The position numbers and the translations under genes are program-made. The notes below the pieces were generated by a model. That model did not search any database and was not told where the DNA came from. It saw only the letters and a list, made by a program, of their open reading frames with translations. This document shows positions 48,453-56,853 of a stretch of DNA of 64,000 nucleotides, piece by piece (position 1 is the stretch's first letter; the number at the start of each line of letters is the position of its first letter). The stretch comes from Pycnococcus provasolii (lineage: Eukaryota; Chlorophyta; Pseudoscourfieldiophyceae; Pseudoscourfieldiales; Pycnococcaceae): positions 186,001 through 250,000 of the forward strand of contig OW568897.1 in NCBI GenBank assembly GCA_938743325.2, written 5' to 3'.

Positions 48453-49514
48453 ATGTTCAAGCGACCCGTGGTCGTGGCCGCCGCCGTGCTCCTGGCCGGC
48501 CTGCTTTCCACGAACATATGTGCACCCGTGCACGCCGACGAATCCTCCACCCCTCCTCCGGAACAGCCGCCAAAGGAGGGAAACAGCCCGTACATGGGAA
48601 TCTCAAACGCCTTCCACGACCCGTCGGCAGCGTCGCGCAAACTCGCTGAACAGGCGGCGAAAAAGGATGCGGAGATGGCAGACGAAGCGGCGGCAGCGTC
48701 GACGAAAGGGGACCGACCCGCAGAAAGGGGATACGACCTGAGAACCACGCCAAAAACGAACGCCGAAATCCAAGCAGTGACGGGCGGCGTCGTCGAACTC
48801 ACGCCACAAAACTGGGACCAGCACGTGCGCGGCAACAAACACGTGTTCATCAAGTTCTACGCGCCGTGGTGTGGACACTGCCAGCGCCTCACTGGGCCGT
48901 GGAAGCAACTTGCACTCACGGTGGGCGAGAAACCAACGCTGCGCGCGAAAGTTGTCATCGCAAAGTGCGACGTCGACAAGTACGCGGACCTGCGCACGAA
49001 GTGGGGCGTACAAAGCTACCCCACGCTCAACTGGTTCAACTCCAACATGACGCAGGGGCCGCTGCGGAAGCCCTACACGGGTGAACGTAACTACGACGCG
49101 CTCTTCAAGTTCCTGCAGGAGAACTCGCGCAACCGCGTCAAGGTGAACCGCGTGTTTGCGTACGACATGCTCGCTTGGAAGTTCACGAGTGCAACAGATA
49201 TCGCGTATCGGCGGGAGGTTGTGGATGCGCTGAAGCGCAGCTTGGAGTCCGAGGCGACGCACGAAAGCCACCGTTTGGCTGGCGATGTTTACTTGAAGAT
49301 CATGGAGAAGGCGGTGAAAAAGAGCGAGGAGGTTGGCGTCGAGGCTGTCGGCATCGCATACTTCGAGGAGGAGCAGGAGCGCTTGACGCGTCTGCTGAAG
49401 GACGAGAGCTTGAGCGACGACAAGGTGAACGAGTTTGAGAATCGCAAGAATATCGTCGATAGCTTCGCGAAGCAAAACCTCGACCCGCTCGCGGGCATGC
49501 GGGCGAACGTGTAA
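48453..49514 (+). CDS. Protein disulfide isomerase with ERp29-type C-domain
   Basis: 353 residues from the ATG at 48453. Signal peptide ~1-28 (VVVAAAVLLAGLLSTNICAP). A charged linker is followed by a single thioredoxin domain (~112-225): VFIKFYAPWCGHCQRLTGPW with CGHC active site, KCDVDKYADLRTKWGV and QSYPTL with the cis-Pro. The C-terminal ~110 residues form a helical ERp29/PDI-D domain (MEKAVKKSEEVGVEAVGIAY). The enzyme forms and isomerises disulfides in the ER. There is no KDEL-type ending (it ends ANV), so the D-domain or another signal must retain it, or it acts later in the secretory path. Confidence 0.88.
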   Translation: MFKRPVVVAAAVLLAGLLSTNICAPVHADESSTPPPEQPPKEGNSPYMGISNAFHDPSAASRKLAEQAAKKDAEMADEAAAASTKGDRPAERGYDLRTTPKTNAEIQAVTGGVVELTPQNWDQHVRGNKHVFIKFYAPWCGHCQRLTGPWKQLALTVGEKPTLRAKVVIAKCDVDKYADLRTKWGVQSYPTLNWFNSNMTQGPLRKPYTGERNYDALFKFLQENSRNRVKVNRVFAYDMLAWKFTSATDIAYRREVVDALKRSLESEATHESHRLAGDVYLKIMEKAVKKSEEVGVEAVGIAYFEEEQERLTRLLKDESLSDDKVNEFENRKNIVDSFAKQNLDPLAGMRANV

Positions 49515-49826
49515 GGGTGTACAACCGTGCGTGTAAGGGTGCATGAGCTGTCCGCCGCGCAGCCGTCCGCCGCGCAACTTATGGCGACAGCCGCCACATT
49601 TAGAGTGTGTTATTGACCGTTTGGATACACGCGAATGTTTGTCTCTGCACGTGACCGGGTTCCCGAAACGTGAAAACAGACGTCACATACGTATCAGCTA
49701 TCAAAGGCAAGGCCCGATCGATCTTGTTCGGGGTTTGAGTTCGGGGTTTCCTGACATCACAACGTCTTGGGCAGGCCCCCCCTCCAGTCCCCTCCCCCCC
49801 GGCTTCTCTCCCATTGGTCCCAGACG

Positions 49827-50330
49827 ATGCTGCGCGTGGCGACGCGAGTGACAGCCGCGCGCACGTCGCTCCCGTCCTTCTTAAACGTGCTTGCGTCGCA
49901 CGCGCCGGCACACGCACCTGCGCATGCACATGCACATGCACACGGCCCTTCGACGTCGTGTGCGGTGCAACCACCTGGAGCGACCGTCCCTCGGCGACTC
50001 TTCTTCAACGACCTGTTCAAGACAACCACCGTCGTCGGGCGCGACGATGCGGGGAACGTCTACCACGCCGAGCCGTTCACCGACGAACTCACTGGAGAAA
50101 CGAAAGAGAAAAGGTGGGTTGACCCGAAAGGTGTGACGGACCCGTTCGAGTACGACGAGACGAAGCTGCCCGTCGAATGGCTTGCATGGCTCAGACGAAC
50201 GCGCGGCGATCCACCGACGCCGGAGGAAAGTCGGCAAGCGGAGGCGGCTAGGCTAAGCTTGCAGACCAAAGTGAAACAGCTTCGTGATGAAAAAAGGGAT
50301 GGTCCGCCGCCCATGAGTGTTGGCACGTAA
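49827..50330 (+). CDS. NDUFAF2: NDUFAF2 (mimitin)/NDUFA12-like complex I assembly factor
   Basis: 167 residues from the ATG at 49827. Residues ~1-55 are Arg/Ala/His-rich with no acids (MLRVATRVTAARTS), a mitochondrial presequence. The domain (NDUFA12/B17.2 family) shows VVGRDDAGNVYHAEPF, KEKRWVDPKG and the family hallmark LPVEWLAWLRRTRGDPPTPE. In NDUFAF2 this is PxEWxxWIRxxRxxPPTxEE, which favours NDUFAF2 over the structural subunit. It assists late complex I assembly. A short AHAPAHAHAHAH repeat lies in the presequence. TGTAA lies just after the stop, 25 bp before the convergent gene end. Confidence 0.82.
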   Translation: MLRVATRVTAARTSLPSFLNVLASHAPAHAPAHAHAHAHGPSTSCAVQPPGATVPRRLFFNDLFKTTTVVGRDDAGNVYHAEPFTDELTGETKEKRWVDPKGVTDPFEYDETKLPVEWLAWLRRTRGDPPTPEESRQAEAARLSLQTKVKQLRDEKRDGPPPMSVGT

Positions 50331-50355
50331 ACACATTCTCTGTAACAACTTCTCC

Positions 50356-51651
50356 TTACGGATTCTCGACGTACATAGCCTCAATAGGAATGGTACTCAC
50401 GTCACGCAACTTCTTCTGCCATATCAGCGGCGCCGCTTCCGCGTCGTCCTTCAGATATAGCTGGAGAAAAGCCGCCACCGCCTGCCGGCTTGCAGCTTGT
50501 TGTTGCGATGCGACGTACCACTCGATGGGTCCAGAACCACACTCGCTCGCAAACGGATACATGATCCAGCAGTGCGTGGCGTCGCGGTACAGAACGTAGA
50601 CGCGCGTCGCATTGTTGTTTCGATTCAGCACATCGATGCCGTCAACGCCACCCATATTGTCGTCTGTGCCGGCGATGAGCATGTGTGGCACACGGTGCCT
50701 GAGTCGCTCGTAGATTTCGCGCGCGCCGTTCGGAGCATTCGCGCGACCGACAGTAGGCCCAAGGCTCACCGCCGCGGACATGGGCGGAAGTTCCGATGGA
50801 AGTCCTTTGGCGGCGCGCGTCTCTGGACTCTTAAGTGACTCTGCCGCCAGCCAAGATGCCATAGCACCGCCAACAGAGTACCCAGCAACTGCGTATCGCG
50901 AAATCTTGCCTCGTAGCCAGTCATCTTCGCCGAATTTGGGATGCACGCCCCGGCTTCGTCTGTCAACGTGCTCGAGTGCTTGCATGAGGTGGATGGCAGA
51001 GTCCTGGAATGTGTCAAGCGCGTACTCCCCCCTTGGAAGTCCTTCGTGTTTCGTTTGCGTGGAGACGAGCACGAGCATCCCTCTTGAGTTTAAGAAGTTG
51101 ATCATTGGCATGTTCGCTTCGATCCACTCCTCGAGATCACGTCCGAAGAGTGGGTGAATGTATGCGACGAGCGGCATTTGCGCGGGCTGTTCCGCATCAT
51201 CTGCATCCGCGCGCGCCGTTCGTGGCGTGAGCCTCGGAACGTACAAGCGCGCGTCAGGTTCAGAGCATGGCAAGGATGCTGAGGATGAGGTTGATGATGC
51301 AGGATTCCCTGCTGTCGTCGTCTGTTGCTGTCGTGAGAAGAGCGGTCCGAGGAAGTTGAGTCGTCTACGCCTACGTCGTCCCGCGACTAACGACACCGCC
51401 GACGACAGTGCTGCTGCTGTTGCACCATTACTATTCCCGTCCAGGCTAGAATCAGCATCGTCTTGCCTGATGCACAGAACTTTCATCTCCGCGTACTCGT
51501 ATGGTCCCAAGGATGCAAATCCTTGTCCTTGCTGCTGCTGCGCATGTGCCCCCTCCTGATGCAGGGCAGCAAGCAAACACCACGTCATCATCATCATGGC
51601 CAAACCAACAAAGCGCCAAACCCAACTGTAAGTTTTCATCGCAAACGTCAT
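50356..51651 (-). CDS. Secreted alpha/beta hydrolase, PET-hydrolase/dienelactone-type
   Basis: 431 residues from the ATG at 51651; a Met 12 codons later is also possible. N-terminal signal peptide (FVGLAMMMMTWCLLAALHQ). A low-complexity region with an RRRRR run precedes the hydrolase core: PLVAYIHPLFGRDLEEWIEA (oxyanion), nucleophile elbow AGYSVGGAMA (~265), an Asp in AGTDDNMGGVDG and a His in DATHCWIMYP. This is the GxSxGG pattern of secreted esterases. Not a close paralogue of the 37461 enzyme, but similar in class and location. Substrate unknown. Confidence 0.72.
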   Translation of the reverse strand: MTFAMKTYSWVWRFVGLAMMMMTWCLLAALHQEGAHAQQQQGQGFASLGPYEYAEMKVLCIRQDDADSSLDGNSNGATAAALSSAVSLVAGRRRRRRLNFLGPLFSRQQQTTTAGNPASSTSSSASLPCSEPDARLYVPRLTPRTARADADDAEQPAQMPLVAYIHPLFGRDLEEWIEANMPMINFLNSRGMLVLVSTQTKHEGLPRGEYALDTFQDSAIHLMQALEHVDRRSRGVHPKFGEDDWLRGKISRYAVAGYSVGGAMASWLAAESLKSPETRAAKGLPSELPPMSAAVSLGPTVGRANAPNGAREIYERLRHRVPHMLIAGTDDNMGGVDGIDVLNRNNNATRVYVLYRDATHCWIMYPFASECGSGPIEWYVASQQQAASRQAVAAFLQLYLKDDAEAAPLIWQKKLRDVSTIPIEAMYVENP

Positions 51652-52065
51652 GATCAACCAGTTTCTTGAATGAGTAAAAGTAAAAGCACCAGAAGTAAAC
51701 TCTAAAGTCAATCTATGGCGTCGTATTTATGAGTAATCCTTCTCTCGAGAGTTTTCGAGATGGAGATGGAGCCGGGAAGGAGATGAAACTAAATGTCACA
51801 GAGAGAGAGAGAGGGAGTAAGAACCTTCGAGCCGACCCGAGAAAACAGGGGTCCCCTTGAGGGGAAAGAAACCCACCCTTTGATGGGGATCCGCCTGCAG
51901 TGTTGCTTTGATTGATCAGTCCGAGACGCCGAGGGTTAGGGTTAGGGTTTAGGTTATTAGGGTATTAGGGTTAGGGTTATTAGGCATCTGCATCTGCTTC
52001 CCTCTTCCCTCCCTCTTCCCCTCCCTCTTCCCCTTCCTCGTCCCTTCTTCCATTTTTTTTGTGAA
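51652..52065. promoter_or_regulatory. Divergent promoter, hydrolase / selenoprotein K
   Basis: 414 bp. A TATTTATGAGTAA motif near 51724 and a telomere-like tract (51932-51983) lie here; after the tract comes a CCCTCTTCC-rich pyrimidine stretch immediately before the SelK start. Confidence 0.45.
51932..51983 (+). repeat. Interstitial telomere-like repeat (TTAGGG)n, degenerate
   Basis: TTAGGG units with shorter and longer variants (GGTTATTAGGGTATTAGGG), ending ~80 bp upstream of the selenoprotein K start. Confidence 0.88.
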
Positions 52066-52437
52066 ATGGCGTCCCCTGGTGAACGCGCGGTGAACGCGCG
52101 CGTCGGGTACGTCGCGCGCGGCGGAGACCTGCACGCGCGCCAGTCCGTGTGGTCGCGCGGAATACTCACCACCCTCGCGGACTTCGCGTGGTCCGTCATC
52201 AACCACGTCTCCTTCTTCTTCCAAACGCTGCTCTCCAACGACGCGGCCGCATCGTACGTCGCCAAAGGGCGCTCGCGATCGACCGCGGCACCCTCATCCT
52301 CGTTCGGAGGGCCAGGCGGGCCCGGTGGAGGTGGTGGCGGGCCATACCGCAGGCACGGAGGAGGCATACACGGCATGGGCTCGCTCCAGAATAAGGCAGG
52401 TAGCCCGCCCATGGCAGGGGGCGGATGAGGACGGTAG
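52066..52437 (+). CDS. SELENOK: Selenoprotein K (UGA = selenocysteine)
   Basis: 123 residues if UGA at 52426-52428 is read as Sec. The frame then ends ...PPMAGGG-Sec-Gly-Arg-stop (TAG 52435-52437), the conserved SelK C-terminus (PPMAGG-U-GR). Single TM helix at ~33-57 (ILTTLADFAWSVINHVSFFF) after a short luminal part, then a Gly/Pro/Arg-rich cytosolic tail with FGGPGGPGGGGGG. SelK is an ER membrane protein acting with p97/Derlin in ERAD and with DHHC6 in palmitoylation. A SECIS-like structure lies in the 3' UTR, and TGTAA follows at ~52611. Tools that ignore Sec would stop three codons early and lose the active residue. Confidence 0.92.
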
Positions 52438-52800
52438 GGCGCGTTGACTACCGTCTTCACGCCCAGAATCGCATAGGATTTTCGCAAAAATGGCACTTTA
52501 TTGGCATACGCTTCACAGCAGCAGAGCCGATGCATTATGACGCCGCCCTTTCGCAAACACGTCTTTTTCGTGTGGGAAGGATTGCAGCCGACACAACAGT
52601 GCTTCATTACGTGTAATCAAAACCAAGTAAAAACACTTCAATAACAGAACAACTACTACAACACATCAAACACCGCCAGCTTCCAGCACACCTCTCCTCA
52701 CACTTGCTTCTGACGCGCCACAGCGTACGGCTAATTTAAGTCTTTCCCACAGTTACAACATTTTACTACGATAAATAACAACTATATGCTACTGCTACTG
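52438..52800. other. SelK 3' UTR and convergent gap
   Basis: 363 bp between convergent stops, including the SECIS candidate, the SelK poly(A) region (~52611) and the TGTAA of the minus-strand gene (~52753-52757). Confidence 0.5.
52530..52590 (+). promoter_or_regulatory. Candidate SECIS element, selenoprotein K 3' UTR
   Basis: About 100 bp after the stop: core quartet ATGA at 52537-52540, AA at 52555-52556 and a GGAT partner at 52579-52582. CCTTTC pairs with GGAAGG in helix II. A small apical stem CACG/CGTG with a TCTTTTT loop sits above the AA bulge (type II form), and flanking TGCA/TGCA can pair in helix I. The ATGA-to-AA distance (14 nt) is slightly long for a SECIS. Folding was done by eye. 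Confidence 0.6.
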
Positions 52801-54408
52801 CTACTGCGCCTTCTTTCCTTTCATCGCTGTCGACGATGCGGTCAACATAAGCACGCGCTCGAGTGCACGCCTCGAAGCAGGTTCGACGAACGCGTGGAAA
52901 AAGTGCGCCACCATAAGGCTGACAAGTAGCGCGCCCAGATACAACTCCAGCACGACGGGCCATGCGTTGCCGCGTGCCGCCGCGGCCACTAAACGCGAGC
53001 GCAGCGGCCACTGATCGCGAAACGCGAGTTCCATGATAATCCGGAAGTGACACATGTTCAGCATGTAGCTCGCCTTGCTCACGACACGCCAAACGCGCCA
53101 ACGAAGAATTCCGCGCGTGAGCGGATTGTACATCGCAGAACCAAGCGGCGCTTCAGCAGAAACGAGCAAAACGCCAGCCGCGAGTGCGAAAGTGTTACGC
53201 AGGGCCGTCGTCACTCCCGCGTGCGCCTCGGGAGGAGGTGGAGGCCCGTCGGACGGCGGTGGCACGAGTACGCCGACAATCACGCCGAAGCACGCAAATT
53301 GCAGCAGCAGTGCAAGCAGTCGCAAGACCCAAAACAGAATGCCGCGCCTGCGAGACGGCGCGTCGTCGTGCTTGCTCGTGAGCTGTGGCGAGCGCGCTGT
53401 CCCGAGAGCAAGCGCTGCGCCGAGCATGGCCGGTCCAAAGCGAGCGTGCGAAGGGAAGTAAAGTCGATTCAAGTAGGCGTGCGCCGAGTCTGCGATATCG
53501 CTGACACCCGCGTAAGCCACGTCCAAGTTGTTTTGCGAGGGCACGCCGACATCGACGCTTAGGTTGTACGTCTGCTTAAGCCACCGAAGGCAGCTACGCG
53601 TGAGCGTACTTCCCATGTGAACGTGATCGCCGAGTCGAATGAGGCTGTACCTGTTCGGGTCCTGCAGCGCGAATCTGACGGCGAAGCTTGCTCCAAAAAG
53701 CAGCAAGAAAGCCGCGGTGGCGATGCGCGTTTGAGCGCGGCACATGTGCCAGACGGCGTGAATGACGGCAGTCACGTGCATATCGACACATACAGACCAC
53801 GCGACGGTGCACGTTAACGTTCCGTAAACGCGCACGTCGAACATGTTGTTGACAAACATCAGAATTTGAGGGATATGCAACCTGTTCGGCGTCTGGTCGT
53901 CTCCAAGCACCTGCTGCGCTGCGACAAGCACCACGAGCGCCGGCCACAGGCGCGCCGCTCGCCTCAGCAGCGACTGTGCTAGCGTGTCCTTGGAGCCTTG
54001 CATCAGTCTCCGTGCCGTGAGGAACCCGCTCAGGAGAAGCAGGACGTCGACTTGGCACCCACCACCTGCGGCGAATACGTAAGGCGCGGACTTTGTGAAC
54101 GGCGTTGTGAAGGGCATGAGCGTGGATGCAAGTAGCGCGGTGTGAAGTGCGACGAGGCTGAGCGAGCACAAAGCGCGCACGCCGTCGACGGCAAGGACGT
54201 CATTATTGGCGCTGCCGACGGACATGAGGAGGAGGTCAACTTTGATTCGCGACGGCGAAGGAGGAGCTGCTTTGCATCGTCGAATTACAACGTCATTGCG
54301 TGATGTCACAAACGAACGACCATTGATGGACTCACCCTCGCCCATCGCCAACATCGCGGAATGGAGTGACATTTCCCAAAACAAACTTGTGGTCTCGCCC
54401 ACGTCCAT
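52801..54408 (-). CDS. Acyltransferase-3 family membrane protein (NRF-6-like)
   Basis: 535 residues with about ten TM helices. Key sections are LAVDGVRALCSLSLVALHTA, YVFAAGGGCQVDVLLLLSGF, LRRAARLWPALVVLVAAQQV and VYGTLTCTVAWSVCVDMHVT. The order D-GxRA-H, then D-xFF/LLLSGF, R-R-xxRLWP, and a W-S-x-x-x-D/E motif defines Acyltransferase_3 (NolL/NRF-6 type). The His of VALHTA is a candidate active-site residue. These enzymes O-acylate sugars or lipids at membranes. Compared with animal NRF-6 it lacks the N-terminal NRF domain. TGTAA follows the stop. Confidence 0.75.
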   Translation of the reverse strand: MDVGETTSLFWEMSLHSAMLAMGEGESINGRSFVTSRNDVVIRRCKAAPPSPSRIKVDLLLMSVGSANNDVLAVDGVRALCSLSLVALHTALLASTLMPFTTPFTKSAPYVFAAGGGCQVDVLLLLSGFLTARRLMQGSKDTLAQSLLRRAARLWPALVVLVAAQQVLGDDQTPNRLHIPQILMFVNNMFDVRVYGTLTCTVAWSVCVDMHVTAVIHAVWHMCRAQTRIATAAFLLLFGASFAVRFALQDPNRYSLIRLGDHVHMGSTLTRSCLRWLKQTYNLSVDVGVPSQNNLDVAYAGVSDIADSAHAYLNRLYFPSHARFGPAMLGAALALGTARSPQLTSKHDDAPSRRRGILFWVLRLLALLLQFACFGVIVGVLVPPPSDGPPPPPEAHAGVTTALRNTFALAAGVLLVSAEAPLGSAMYNPLTRGILRWRVWRVVSKASYMLNMCHFRIIMELAFRDQWPLRSRLVAAAARGNAWPVVLELYLGALLVSLMVAHFFHAFVEPASRRALERVLMLTASSTAMKGKKAQ

Positions 54409-54444
54409 TCCGCCACAAAATACGCGTCACAAAACACCTTCGCC
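54409..54444. promoter_or_regulatory. 36-bp divergent gap between start codons
   Basis: Only 36 bp separate the ATG of the acyltransferase-3 gene (54408) from the ATG of the renalase-like gene (54445). Core promoters must overlap each other or the coding regions, or the true starts lie further inside one gene. Confidence 0.6.
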
Positions 54445-55963
54445 ATGTCTGCGTCGCGTCTGCGTCTTGGCATCGGCGTTGGCGTTGGCGTTGGTGCTTC
54501 GTGTTTGGCGTCGTGGGTGGCGTCATCGTCTCGGTTGGCAGGATTAGGGCCACTTAGCGACGATGTTGGAGAGGGACGGCGTCACTTCGATGCTCGTCCT
54601 TCCTTACTGTCATGTTCAAACGCACCGTTTGGTGGTGGTGGTGGTGGCCTCGCTTGCGATGCTTCGCAGGGGTCATCGCAACAACACGGCACGAAGAAGA
54701 ATAAGACGCGCGTGCTGATTGTCGGTGCTGGACTGACTGGATGCCTCATTGGCGCACTGCTAAGGCGAGAGTTCAAGGATGTCATCCACATGGCTATGTA
54801 CGAAAGAGCGTCGTATCCCGCAGGACGCTTTGGCGCAGTGGCAAGGTGGCAGACGGCAGTGGCAGACCTAGGCGCGCAGGTTCTCTCTATCGTCAACGTC
54901 GACGAAGAGCACGAGGACGCCGGCAAGGGCGGGCACGGAATCACGCACGACGCGATTCTTCAGGCGCGCGAGGAAGTGTCACGCCTTGTGCGTGCTGGCG
55001 CCCTTCACGAGGTTGTGGACGACGAAGACGTGCTCGGCGAGACGGAGGAACGCACACTGTGGGCAGGTCTGTGGCAACACTACGTCGCGCGTCTTGGACT
55101 CGCCGATGTGATGACTTCGTATCTCGCAGAGGCAAAGCCGGACACGCTGCACTTCACGACCAAGGTTGAGGCCATTGAGCGTGTGAATTCCACGAAGTAC
55201 GGCGCGAACTCGTACCGCGTCACATCAAGGGTGAGGCGCAACGGTTCCGTGGGAACGCACACGAGTACGTTCGACCACGTGATTTTCTGTGTGCCGGCGC
55301 CAGACGTCCTCGCGATCCGCGGGCTCGTGGACCTGCTACCCCGTTGGTGCGTTGACGCACTGCGCCGCGTCGAATACGATAGCCGCGACACCGTCGCAAT
55401 CTTCTACGACGGCAGCATGAGACCTCACCTTTCGAAGCTCTTTGGATCGCGCTTCGAACTTGCGCTCGATTTTCCAACAGCCGTGGAAGTTGACAACGAC
55501 ATACACACGCTCATATGGCAAGAGGCGAAACAAGATCGCGTGCGATACGCGTGCGGCGGCGTAACGGCTCATTTCCGCACGCGGTCATCGAACGTCGCCG
55601 CTCCCGACGGCCCTGACCTCGTAGAGCGCGTTCACGCGACGGTTGCTCGTCGGTGCGATCTCCCCATTGCGTCCGTTCGATCGAGTGCGGTCGCGTCTAA
55701 GGTGGTACAATGGGATACCGCACAAGTCATTCGGCCCATGGAGAGCGTCGCGGATGCCGCAACCTCGTGCTGCGAGACAGGCGGTTTGGTGGTTGCCGGT
55801 GACTTTTTCACCGTAAGTCTTATCTCGAACGAGTCGTGGTCATAATCAACAACAAGCTAACCTATCACACTAACCAAAACAGCACAGTTCGTTTTTGGGT
55901 GCGTTGAGCAGCGCTCTCGCGTCAACAAGAGCTATGAGCGAACAGATAATAGGGCGCCATTGA
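54445..55963 (+). CDS. Renalase-like FAD-dependent amine oxidase (two exons)
   Basis: CDS is join(54445..55812,55883..55963), 482 residues. The 70-bp intron has donor GTAAGT and acceptor AAACAG, phase 0; without exon 2 the protein would run into an intron stop. The N-terminus is hydrophobic/Gly-rich (~1-30), a possible targeting or anchor sequence. FAD dinucleotide-binding motif VLIVGAGLTGCLIGALLRRE (~90-108), then YERASYPAGRFGAV and VADLGAQVL. Toward the end the family motif GDFFT|HSSFLGALSSALAS spans the intron, equivalent to the renalase GDxF...GAxxSG helix. Renalases oxidise 2- and 6-dihydro-NAD(P); plastid-located relatives occur in plants. Substrate not shown. Confidence 0.82.
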
Positions 55964-56181
55964 ATTGAACTGGCAAGGGCCTCCCTCTCCTTTGCAAACT
56001 CCTTCTCACCCTGCCTGTTTTTTTCCTCGGACTCCTCCCTCAACCCCCAAGCTTACGCCGAAAGCTTATCGACTCCGAGAAAAAAAAACGGGAAAACCTA
56101 GAATTCACTTCTTCCTCCTTCCGTTCCCCCTGTGTAACTATGTGTACGATAACCAACACAAATCACAAAATCACAAGCATC

Positions 56182-56709
56182 ATGCCTCTCATGCACAAAC
56201 ATGTGGCGATTCTCGTCGTGTCAATCTGCTGCGCGCTCATCACCTCGACTCTCGCAACGGCGGTGGAAGACGAGGACAAACATGCTGCTCCGGCGGATGA
56301 CGACGACGATGATAAGTTGATGATGATGAACACGACCACCACGATATGTCACACCGGATTTTTGATTGACATGTTTTGTTGGGATATGCCAGGCCATATC
56401 GCAATTGATGGCGCGCCGTTGGAGACTGAACCTGAGAAGCACACGGTTCACTGCATGCGCGACATTCCCGTCTGCCGCCAAAACGGTTTCGCGATTCTCA
56501 AACCTAGTAATACAACGAATTCCACATACGAGATCGCGTACTCGTTTGACAGTGCGGGGAATGAACGCTCGCTGGAATTGGTTGACACCTCGAAAAAGGT
56601 GGACAATTACACTGTGACGGTGTGTGGCACAGCTTTTGATATGGGCGCAGCTGTTTTCTTTGATGACGCGCCCATTCTCAACATCACAAACATGACGGAA
56701 GTATCGTGA
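56182..56709 (+). CDS. Small secreted Cys-containing protein
   Basis: 175 residues from the ATG at 56182 (an ATG at 56140 adds 14 residues). Signal peptide MPLMHKHVAILVVSICCALI ending near TLATA. After an acidic stretch comes CHTGFLIDMFCWDMPGHIAI, then HTVHCMRDIPVCRQNGFAIL. The Cys pattern (C..GF..D.FC ... HxxHCxxDxxVC...GFxxL) is one I recall from secreted proteins of algae and other protists, whose function I do not know. Several N-glycosylation sites (NNTT-like, NITNMT). No TGTAA is seen close by. Confidence 0.6.
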   Translation: MPLMHKHVAILVVSICCALITSTLATAVEDEDKHAAPADDDDDDKLMMMNTTTTICHTGFLIDMFCWDMPGHIAIDGAPLETEPEKHTVHCMRDIPVCRQNGFAILKPSNTTNSTYEIAYSFDSAGNERSLELVDTSKKVDNYTVTVCGTAFDMGAAVFFDDAPILNITNMTEVS

Positions 56710-56853
56710 AAAAAGCTCACGACTACTACTGGAGTACTGGTGCTGAGCGCGATGTTGCTAAGAAATAATAATCCCAGAGATTAATGAAAAGGATGGAAGG
56801 AAAGTTGTTGTTGTTGTTGTTGTTGTTGTTGTAAAAATGAAAGTTCGTTTCAA

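Noticed and set aside
48603-49577. Minus-strand 324-codon frame opposite the PDI gene
   Set aside because: Antisense to the CGHC thioredoxin domain; Arg/Val-rich shadow.
51957-52607. Minus-strand 216-codon frame over selenoprotein K
   Set aside because: SelK TM and C-terminal motif on the plus strand explain the region; the minus frame includes the telomere-like tract.
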